NCBI GenBank assembly: GCA_003020965.1
Contig: PXRL01000003.1
Location: forward strand, 62,001 to 126,000
Reading direction: 5' to 3'
Source of the DNA: Halobacteriales archaeon QS_4_69_225
GTDB lineage: Archaea; Halobacteriota; Halobacteria; Halobacteriales; Haloarculaceae
Length of the DNA: 64,000 nucleotides
In this document: positions 57,587 to 64,000 of the stretch, piece by piece
How positions within the stretch are numbered: the first letter of the stretch is position 1
How the letters are laid out: each line of letters begins with the position of its first letter
The notes under the pieces: generated by a model
Seen by the model: only the letters and a program-made list of their open reading frames with translations
Told to the model about the DNA's origin: nothing
Databases searched by the model: none
Position numbers and translations under genes: made by a program

Positions 57587-58595
57587 CGACCGGGCGGCGT
57601 CGCCGCGGCCCGACGACCCGATCGGGTCCTTCCTACAGGAGATGACCTTCCACGGCCGCAGCGACCGCACCCGGTCGGCATACGAGCGCGTCCTCCGGGA
57701 CTTCGAGGCGTCGGTCGGCGGCGATCTCGGGGCGGTCGACCGCCGGGAGTGCATGGCGTGGGTCCACTCGATCCGCGAGGACCACGCCGACAGCACCGTC
57801 GCCTCGTACGCCTCCTACGTCCACCGGTTCTACGCCTACATGACGCAGGTCGGGGTCTACGAGTCGAATCCGATGGGACTCGTCACCGAGGAGATGGACG
57901 AATCCATCGACGCCGACCCCGCACGACGGGAGATCGCCGTCCCGGAGATGCGGTCGTTCGTCGCGTCGCTCGGCCACCCCCTCGAGCGGGCACTCGTCGG
58001 AACGCTGTTGAAGACCGGAATCCGCGTCGGGGAGTGCTGCAACCTCGACCTGCGGGACCTCAACCTCGAGGACCCGGAGGTGCGGGCGGCGTACCCCGGT
58101 CCGCGCGGTGCCCTCGAGGGGCGATCGGACTCGCTGTTCGTCGCCGGCGAGCCGGCGAGGGGCGAGACGTACAACGGCGAGGAGCGGACCGCCTCGAACA
58201 AGCGAAAGCGCGACACCGTCGTCCCGGTCGACGACGAGCTGAAGCGGCTGCTGAAGACGTGGCTCGCGATCCGGCCGGACACCGACTCGTCGGCGCTTTT
58301 CTGTTCGACGAGCGAGTGGGGCAAGCGGGCGACGCCCTCGATGGTCCGGTCGGTCGTCGCCGACCGCGCAGCCGAGCGGGGTTGGCACCGGACCGGCGGT
58401 GACGCCGCCGAGAACGTCACCCCACATTACTTCCGGCACTTCTTCACCACCCACCTCCGGGACAGAACCGGCGACAGGGGCGTCGTAAAGTACCTCCGCG
58501 GGGACGTAGCGACCGACATCATCGACACGTACACCCACAACTGGGGCGACCGGGTGCGGGCGGTCTACGAGGCGAACATCTACTCGCTGCTGTGA
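57576..58595 (+). CDS. Tyrosine recombinase (XerC/D-like integrase)
   Basis: 339 residues. An N-terminal SAM-like DNA-binding domain (RTRSAYERVLRDFEASVG, SYVHRFYAYMTQVGVYESNP) and a catalytic domain with Arg in KTGIRVGECC near 175, HYFRHFFTTHL (the H-x-x-R box) near 290 and the nucleophile Tyr in DTYTHNWGD near 320. It is intact. The gene overlaps DUF5805. It may be an active integrase of a lost element or a chromosomal site-specific recombinase; no attachment site was recognised. Confidence 0.88.
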   Translation: MGVDDRAASPRPDDPIGSFLQEMTFHGRSDRTRSAYERVLRDFEASVGGDLGAVDRRECMAWVHSIREDHADSTVASYASYVHRFYAYMTQVGVYESNPMGLVTEEMDESIDADPARREIAVPEMRSFVASLGHPLERALVGTLLKTGIRVGECCNLDLRDLNLEDPEVRAAYPGPRGALEGRSDSLFVAGEPARGETYNGEERTASNKRKRDTVVPVDDELKRLLKTWLAIRPDTDSSALFCSTSEWGKRATPSMVRSVVADRAAERGWHRTGGDAAENVTPHYFRHFFTTHLRDRTGDRGVVKYLRGDVATDIIDTYTHNWGDRVRAVYEANIYSLL

Positions 58596-58995
58596 CTATT
58601 CGGGTCCGTGCTCTCGGCGCGGTCGGCGTCGCACCCGTGTGAGCACGGTACCGCGGGAGTCGGGTCACAGTCGTCTGAACTACTGTGGTCGGAGCCACCG
58701 CCGAATGGACCGCAGCGAGCCCGTAGCCGACCCGCGCTCGGCACGTCGCGTCGCTTCCTCCGGTCGACACGGCGTCGATCGAACCGCCGTTCGATGCGTA
58801 CTGCCTCGATAGCGCGGGAGTTCTGGTTGCATTTCTGACTATTTGGCGAGCGACCCGGGTCACTCGTCGAACGCATAAACCACATGCTGCTATATCGAAT
58901 TGGACGGCGGGCGTCAGCCGGGTCGAAAATCGCGATCCGGCCTCAGAGAGCGTCAGCCACGGCCTGACGGGCGACTCTGAGACACCGTGGGCCCG
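58596..58995. other. Intergenic stretch after the integrase
   Basis: About 400 bases with no supported gene. It contains the third, inverted copy of the GATATAGCAGCATG motif at 58877-58898 and a G+C-rich segment with GGTCACAGTCGTCTGAAC near 58665. Open frames here have basic composition and no recognisable family. Confidence 0.45.
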
Positions 58996-59490
58996 TCAGG
59001 CGGGGCGGGAGCGGACGTCGAGAATGCCACTGACGAGGACGACGACGGCGAGACAGCTGCCGACGAGACTGATCACCAACATCCCACCGACGAGGATGCC
59101 GCCGGCCCCCGGGCCGGGCGACTGCGTCAGCCGTAGATAGGCGAGCCCGCCGAACACGAGAAGCATCAGGGCTGCAAGCGCAACCTCGACTGCGGCGAAA
59201 ATCGACGAGAGTATTCGGCCACGGACCGGCGAGTCCGACCGGGAGCCTCGCACCCAGTCGAGGATGCCACGCCCGGCGTCCGTGAGAACTGCCACCGGGA
59301 GCGCGACGCTGGCCGCGAAATACGCCAGAAGCGCGACGGTCGAGACGGCCCCGCCGACTCCCCGGACGGCCGCGCCGACGGTCGCCACGACGAACCCGCC
59401 GAGAGCCACGAGGAAGAGCCCCGCGAGGGCGAACGTTACCCTCCGAATCGAGGGCAGCTCGGGGACGATTCCGCCGTGTTTCAGATTCAT
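58996..59490 (-). CDS. Four-helix membrane protein
   Basis: 164 residues, helices at about 18-42 (VTFALAGLFLVALGGFVVAT), 46-68 (STVALLAYFAASVALPVAVL), 92-116 (IFAAVEVALAALMLLVFGGL) and 132-158 (ILVGGMLVISLVGSCLAVVV). A polar loop with WVRGSRSDSPVRGR sits between the second and third. It is downstream of the recombinase region on the other strand. Not recognised; probably a haloarchaeal membrane-protein family. Confidence 0.6.
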   Translation of the reverse strand: MNLKHGGIVPELPSIRRVTFALAGLFLVALGGFVVATVGAAVRGVGGAVSTVALLAYFAASVALPVAVLTDAGRGILDWVRGSRSDSPVRGRILSSIFAAVEVALAALMLLVFGGLAYLRLTQSPGPGAGGILVGGMLVISLVGSCLAVVVLVSGILDVRSRPA

Positions 59491-59610
59491 GATTCATAAG
59501 TAGCTGTGATGAACAAATGTCTTGTGGACGGACAGGGCTGCGTCATCCGGGAAGCGCGCGATCGCCGGTGACGCGAGGACGGCGCCTGGACCCGGCGGCG
59601 TGTTGGATGC

Positions 59611-60480
59611 TCAGGCGGTCGCCGCGGCGCCGTCGATCAGCGCGGCGGCGAACTCCTCGGTGTCAACATCGGCTTCGGCCGGGTTCTCCAGCAGGACGGT
59701 CTCGCTGGGGAACAGCCGCTCGCCGACCCGGAGCCCGTGGTCGCGGGCCGTCGACCCGGTCACGGTGAGGTAGACGCCCAGGCCGGTCGATGCGACGGCG
59801 GCCTCCTCGGGGCGGTCGTCGGTGTAGCGGAACTCGATGCCGTCCAGCGCTCGGCCGCCGAGCACCGCCCGCACCAGCCGCTCGTACCGCGGCGAGATGC
59901 AGAGCGGCCCCTCGTGGGCGGCGATGAACGCCCGGGTCGGCTCCGTCGCGACGTCCGGCGTCGACAGCAGCGTGTGGTGGACGGTGTCGCCGAGGCCGCC
60001 GACGACCCGGACGTCGGTGTCCTGCGGGTCGATGCGGTCGTTCAGCTCCGACAGCGACGACAGCGGCTCCGGCTCCAGGCCCACCACCTCCTCCAGCACC
60101 AGGTCGGCGCTGTCGAAGCCGAGCGCGAACTCGTGTTTCCGGAGCGCGCGGAACGGCTCCTCGCGCCCGACGAGACGGAGCTCGTGGCCGCCGACGTCGA
60201 CTTGGAGGCTGTCGAAGACGACTCGTCGCGGCAGCCCCGGGCGGCCGTCCCGAAGCAGCGTGAACTCCGGGGCGTCGGGGTCGGTGTCGCTGTACTCCGC
60301 CAGCCGCTCGTAGACCGGTCGATCGGCCGTCTGCTCGCCCTTCGTGACGGCCTTCTCGTAGCGGAGCGTCGAGGCGACCCGGTCGGCGACGGCCTCGGCA
60401 TCGGCCATCGCCGCCACCCGTTCGAGCACGGCCTCCAGCGGGCGGCCCTTCCGGGGGACGGCGACGCTGAGCGTCGTCAT
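59611..60480 (-). CDS. HisG-like (ATP phosphoribosyltransferase-related) protein
   Basis: 289 residues that begin TTLSVAVPRKGRPLEAVLER, like the start of HisG (LxIALPNKGR), and continue with alpha-beta blocks typical of the type II binding-protein fold (RRVVFDSLQVDVGGHELRLV, GFDSADLVLEEVVG). The PRPP loop of HisG (E-DG-D/S-G) cannot be found, so ATP phosphoribosyltransferase activity is doubtful. It may be a paralogue with a binding or regulatory role. Same strand as the membrane protein, with about 120 bases between. Confidence 0.55.
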   Translation of the reverse strand: MTTLSVAVPRKGRPLEAVLERVAAMADAEAVADRVASTLRYEKAVTKGEQTADRPVYERLAEYSDTDPDAPEFTLLRDGRPGLPRRVVFDSLQVDVGGHELRLVGREEPFRALRKHEFALGFDSADLVLEEVVGLEPEPLSSLSELNDRIDPQDTDVRVVGGLGDTVHHTLLSTPDVATEPTRAFIAAHEGPLCISPRYERLVRAVLGGRALDGIEFRYTDDRPEEAAVASTGLGVYLTVTGSTARDHGLRVGERLFPSETVLLENPAEADVDTEEFAAALIDGAAATA

Positions 60481-60538
60481 TGTCGGCCCGAGGCGTTCGC
60501 CCGGTAAAGGCGGCGCGGTTCCCGGCCGCGGCGGCCGG

Positions 60539-61870
60539 TCACCCCTCGTGGGTCGGGTCGTCGGGCGACTCGAGCCCGCCGAGGGCGTCCGCCAGCCGGT
60601 CGCCCAGTTCCGCGACGTCGACCAGCCCCGACTCCAGCATCTCGACGTCGTCCTCGAGGCCGTTCAATCGGGCGACGAGCCCGGCGCTCGCCTCGTCCCC
60701 GTCGACGGCCGCCCGCAGGGCCGCGACCTCCGACTCGAGGGCGTCGAGCCGCTCGTTCGTCGTCGCCAGCTCCGTCCGGAGGTCGTCGACGACCGCCGCG
60801 GCGCCGCCCTCCTCGTCGAGGAACGCCTCGAGCGCCTCGGTGTACGCCTCCAGGTCGGCGACCCGCGACTGGAGGTGTTCGACCCGCGCCGCGGTGCTGC
60901 CGCCGCCGGACGTCCCGAGCGCCGCGCGGAGCGTCTCGAGGTCCTCCGCCGGGACCGCGCCGTCGCGTATCTCCGCCGCCAGCACCGTGGCCAGCGAGTC
61001 GTCGTCAATCGCCGCGGACCCGCCGGAGCCGGCGGTCGGGTCCTCCGCAGACCCCGTGTCGCCGCCGTCCGCGGGACCGGCGTCGACCTCGACGCCGTCC
61101 GCCGGGTCGTCGGTCGTCGAGTCGCCGTCGTCGACCGTCGGAACACCGCCGGCCGTCGAATCGTCGCCGACAACCGTGTCGGCGTCGTCGGCCGGGTCGT
61201 CGTCGCTCGCCGGACCGAGGTCGACCGGGCCATCGTCCGGTGTCGGGTCGGCGTCGTCCGCCGGGTCGCCGTCCGTCGGCGCCTCGCCGATCGTCAGGCC
61301 GGCGCCGTCGCCCGGTGTCGGGTCGTCGCCGGTCGAGTCGTCCGTCGCGGCGGCCGTCGACGGGCTCGAGAGGTCGATGTCGAGGTCGACGCCGGACTCC
61401 TCGTCCGTCCCGGAGTCGATCTCCGCCTCCGGGATGTCGAGCCCGAGCGACGCGTCCTGGTCGGGTTCCGTCGCCCCCTCGACGACCCCACCGACGCCGG
61501 CGTCGTCGGCCGGCGTAACCGACCCGATGGTTGGCCGGGTGAGGAACCGCTCGACGCCGGCGGCGTCCTCCCCCCTGACGCCGTAGACGGTGACGAACTC
61601 CTCGCCGGGGTCGAGGCTCCGCTCGAGGGCGATGTCCTCGCCCTCGATACCCCAGTACTCGGCGCCGTGATTGGGATGGAACCCGACGTCGTCGGGGTCG
61701 ACGTCGTCGGGGACGTCGTCGACGAGCCGGACCGACACCGGTTCCTCGCGCTCGGAGCGGACCGTATAAGCGATGGCGGGAACCGAGAAATCCGCTGGTT
61801 CGAACGACTTCTCAACCGTGACGCCGTTCTCGGAGACGACGACCGGATCGTCGGATTCGGTGTCGCTCAT
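60539..61870 (-). CDS. Acidic coiled-coil protein with N-terminal beta domain
   Basis: 443 residues. The first 110 form a beta-rich domain (VVVSENGVTVEKSFEPADFS; FHPNHGAEYWGIEGEDIALE; EFVTVYGVRG), the middle 190 are low-complexity Asp/Thr/Gly/Pro (DPADDADPTPDDGPVDLGP), and the end is a coiled coil (RVEHLQSRVADLEAYTEALE; ERLDALESEVAALRAAVD). A haloarchaeal family, possibly DUF7310, of unknown role. It is divergent in none of its neighbours' operons; the strand matches the upstream MBL gene. Confidence 0.6.
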   Translation of the reverse strand: MSDTESDDPVVVSENGVTVEKSFEPADFSVPAIAYTVRSEREEPVSVRLVDDVPDDVDPDDVGFHPNHGAEYWGIEGEDIALERSLDPGEEFVTVYGVRGEDAAGVERFLTRPTIGSVTPADDAGVGGVVEGATEPDQDASLGLDIPEAEIDSGTDEESGVDLDIDLSSPSTAAATDDSTGDDPTPGDGAGLTIGEAPTDGDPADDADPTPDDGPVDLGPASDDDPADDADTVVGDDSTAGGVPTVDDGDSTTDDPADGVEVDAGPADGGDTGSAEDPTAGSGGSAAIDDDSLATVLAAEIRDGAVPAEDLETLRAALGTSGGGSTAARVEHLQSRVADLEAYTEALEAFLDEEGGAAAVVDDLRTELATTNERLDALESEVAALRAAVDGDEASAGLVARLNGLEDDVEMLESGLVDVAELGDRLADALGGLESPDDPTHEG

Positions 61871-61911
61871 GTGCCCCGGGTGGACGGTCGAGCGCATAAG
61901 TTTACGTACCG

Positions 61912-62748
61912 TTACGGCGGTGGTAACGCGATCGAGTCGCCGATCTCCAGCAGCTCCAGCCGCTCCGGGTAGTCGTAGCTACGGACGTGTGGTCGGAGCG
62001 CCGTCGGGTCCGCCGTCAGCCCCTTCCACATGTCCCAGTGGGTCGGCACGAGCCGGTCGAGTTCGAGCTGTGCGGCCGCCTCGGCGGCGGCATTCTCGTC
62101 GGCGTACCACTCGGTGTGCGTCGGCTCGCGGCTCTCTTTGTCGGGAATCATTCCGGCGGAACCGAACGCGACCACCCCGAGGTCGAGATCGTGCCGGTCG
62201 CCGACGTCGTCGAAGGCCTCGCTCGGCCGGGCGTCGCCGCCGTGGAAGACGGTGCCGGCGTCGTGCTCGAAGACGTAGGCGACGGGGTGGTCGGCGTCGG
62301 GGTCCCGCGCCGGCTCGACGTGGACGTCGAAGCTCCCGACGGCGACCGTCTCGCCCTCGGCGACCTCGAGAAGCGCGTCGGCGTCGACGTCGTAGTCGTC
62401 CGGCCACGCCCGCGCCGCCGCCACGGAGGCCGACGGTCCGTAGAACGCCGCGTCGGTCCCCTCGAGGATGGGCGCCTGCGAGGGCCCGTGGACGTGGTCG
62501 GTGTGCTCGTGGGTGGCGAACACCGCGTCGGCGGCGGCGACGTCGGCCGGGTCGAACGGGACGGGGATCATCCGGACGGTCCGGGGCGGGTCGCCGGTGC
62601 CGAGATACGGGTCGACGAAGACGGTCGTCCCGTCGGCGGCCTTCAGGACGAGCCCGTTACAGCCGAGGTACCACAGCCGGACGCCGTCGGGGTCGGCGTC
62701 GGCGATGGCCTCGGGGAGCCACGCACCCCAGTCCGAGTGGACGGTCAT
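61912..62748 (-). CDS. MBL-fold metallohydrolase (UlaG-like)
   Basis: 278 residues. WYLGCNGLVLKAADGTTVFV, then the zinc motif THEHTDHVHG near residue 78, VFHGGDARPSEAF near 168 and VPTHWDMWKGL near 238. This set is that of UlaG-like L-ascorbate-6-phosphate lactonase and UPF0173-type hydrolases. The substrate is unknown. It begins 40 bases before the coiled-coil gene on the same strand. Confidence 0.8.
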   Translation of the reverse strand: MTVHSDWGAWLPEAIADADPDGVRLWYLGCNGLVLKAADGTTVFVDPYLGTGDPPRTVRMIPVPFDPADVAAADAVFATHEHTDHVHGPSQAPILEGTDAAFYGPSASVAAARAWPDDYDVDADALLEVAEGETVAVGSFDVHVEPARDPDADHPVAYVFEHDAGTVFHGGDARPSEAFDDVGDRHDLDLGVVAFGSAGMIPDKESREPTHTEWYADENAAAEAAAQLELDRLVPTHWDMWKGLTADPTALRPHVRSYDYPERLELLEIGDSIALPPP

Positions 62749-62819
62749 GGCGCCCGCGACGCGGCGACCGATAAAAAGGGACGCGGTTCGACGGTCGGCG
62801 GCCCGCGACGGCGGCCGGC

Positions 62820-63215
62820 TTAATCCTCACAGCAGCCGCCGGCGGTCTGCCCGAAGTCGACCGCGAGCGGGTCGGAAACGCGCTCGTTGAGCTCCTGGAG
62901 CCGCAGCTCGACCTCCGACTGCGCCTGCAGGAACTCCGACATCTTCGGCTTCTCGTGGAGTTCCTGTTGGGTCCGCTGCAGCTCCCGGAGGTCGTCGTTG
63001 GTCGCCTCGCCGGCCTGTCGAGCCATCATGAACTCCTCTCGCAGCCGCTCGAAGGCCCGAATTTCCTCCTGTAGCTCCGCGTCGTTCTCGACGGCTTCCT
63101 TGGCCTCGAGGTACTCCTCGTAGACCGGGAGGTCCGTGATGGCCTCGCCGAGCCTCGCGGCGAGCTCGTCGACGTCGTCCGTGCGGTCGGTGTCGCTCGC
63201 TGTCTCGACGCTCAT
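62820..63215 (-). CDS. YlbF/YmcA family protein
   Basis: 131 residues, almost wholly helical: VDELAARLGEAITDLPVYEE, LQEEIRAFERLREEFMMARQ, LRELQRTQQELHEKPKMSEF, ending GGCCED. The repeating Glu/Leu pattern and length fit the YlbF/YmcA family; in bacteria these form complexes with RNase Y. The conserved C-terminal Cys-Cys pair could bind an iron-sulfur cluster as in bacterial members. A similar role in archaea is inferred. Confidence 0.65.
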   Translation of the reverse strand: MSVETASDTDRTDDVDELAARLGEAITDLPVYEEYLEAKEAVENDAELQEEIRAFERLREEFMMARQAGEATNDDLRELQRTQQELHEKPKMSEFLQAQSEVELRLQELNERVSDPLAVDFGQTAGGCCED

Positions 63216-63325
63216 TGCCCCATGGTTCGTGCCTCGGACGTTTAGAGGTGCCGGAAGCCGCGCGTGCCGTCTCGCCGGTACGGCGAAGCGCGCACGTTTT
63301 ACGCGCCGGCGCACAATCGAATGCA

Positions 63326-64000
63326 ATGAGCCAGGAATCGACGGGCCGGAGCGAGGGCGACCTCCGGAACACGGGGATGTCGCTGAAGCACGACCGGACG
63401 TGGGACTACGAGCTCGACCGCATCGTCGATGCGGTCGCCGAGCGGGACGCCTCGACGGTCGGGCTGCAGTTCCCCGAGGGCCTGAAGCGCCGCGGGCCGC
63501 GGGTCGCCGACGACCTCCGGGCCGAACTGCCGGAGGGGGTCGACGTGATGATCTCCGGCAAGCCCTGCTACGGCGCCTGCGACCTCGACACCTACCTGAT
63601 GCGCCGGACCGACGTGTTCGTCCACTTCGGCCACTCGCCGATGAAGGAATCGGAGAAGATCATCTACGTGCCGCTGTTCTCCAACGTCGACGTCACGCCC
63701 ATCATGGAGGAGTCGCTGGCGGAGTTGCCCGACCCCGACCCGACGGCCGACGCCGGCGAGCGGCCCGCCGTGGGGCTGGTGACGACCGCCCAGCACATGA
63801 ACATGTTCGAGGAGATGCGCGCGTGGCTCGAAGGGCGCGGCTTCGACGTCGAGACCCGCCGCGGCGACGAGCGGCTCACCCACGAGGGCCAGGTGCTCGG
63901 CTGCAACTACGCCTCGGCCGACGTCGACGCCGATCACATCCTCTACGTCGGCGGCGGCAAGTTCCACCCACTCGGACTCGCGATGGAACACCCCGACAAG
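63326..64000 (+). CDS. dph2: Diphthamide biosynthesis enzyme Dph2 (partial)
   Basis: Truncated by the window end; 225 codons are present. Seen: VGLQFPEGLKRRGPRVADDL near residue 46, GKPCYGACDLDTYLM (first cluster cysteine, near 80) and FGHSPMKE. It is the radical-SAM-like 4Fe-4S enzyme that begins diphthamide synthesis on aEF2 by transferring a 3-amino-3-carboxypropyl group. A second cysteine lies in VLGCNYASADVD near residue 195. The ATG at 63326 is used; the ATG at 63321 is in another frame. Confidence 0.92.
   Translation, partial: MSQESTGRSEGDLRNTGMSLKHDRTWDYELDRIVDAVAERDASTVGLQFPEGLKRRGPRVADDLRAELPEGVDVMISGKPCYGACDLDTYLMRRTDVFVHFGHSPMKESEKIIYVPLFSNVDVTPIMEESLAELPDPDPTADAGERPAVGLVTTAQHMNMFEEMRAWLEGRGFDVETRRGDERLTHEGQVLGCNYASADVDADHILYVGGGKFHPLGLAMEHPDK

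Overview
The window is about 68% G+C chromosomal DNA from a haloarchaeon (class Halobacteria). The predicted proteins are rich in Asp/Glu, many promoters are leaderless with a TATA-like box about 25-30 bases before the start codon, and the gene set is archaeal: TFB, Rpo11 and Rpo4, L7Ae/S28e/L24e, L21e, GatE and GatCA, a GfcR regulator, PGF-CTERM surface proteins and Dph2. I cannot name the genus from sequence alone.

Layout. 0-5 kb: gatE (cut by the edge), a PadR regulator, fumC, a small unknown gene, a broken 5' copy of fumC and an archaeosortase-type surface protein. 5-14.4 kb: a sugar-catabolism block, kdgA > glucosidase > glucosidase > gnaD on the minus strand, and glucose dehydrogenase plus gfcR on the plus strand. 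Together these cover glucose release, oxidation, dehydration and KDG cleavage (semi-phosphorylative Entner-Doudoroff route) with its regulator. 15-23.5 kb: 2-oxoacid:ferredoxin oxidoreductase, photolyase, superoxide dismutase, a P-loop protein and hisF. 23.5-33.4 kb: a frameshifted PhoX-type gene, rpo11, an SDR, a damaged enoyl-CoA hydratase, gatCA, tfb and a NUDIX protein. 33.6-34.4 kb: an A+T-rich island with tiny membrane proteins. 34.7-37.7 kb: a CBS/DUF21 membrane protein, a USP and an IS1341-type element whose TnpB has an amber codon. 37.7-49.2 kb: mostly housekeeping (L21e-Rpo4-DUF655-RsmA-HemK; methionine synthase pair; L7Ae-S28e-L24e-Ndk). 49.5-64 kb: Dps, an acyl-CoA pair, an orphan ABC ATPase, a decayed M48 protease and a DUF5805-integrase pair in a gene-poor stretch, then conserved unknowns and dph2.

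Two themes stand out. First, several unrelated genes end in arrays of short perfect stem-loops, and some units recur at distant loci. One 24-base unit carries the stop codon of both the photolyase and the CBS/DUF21 gene. Second, at least four genes (two tandem alpha-glucosidases, enoyl-CoA hydratase, methionine synthase) have lost an internal segment estimated at 75-170 bases with a change of frame. Two other genes carry small frameshifts, and short remnants of fumC and metE lie near their intact or parent copies. Read-level checks are needed to separate real decay from assembly error.
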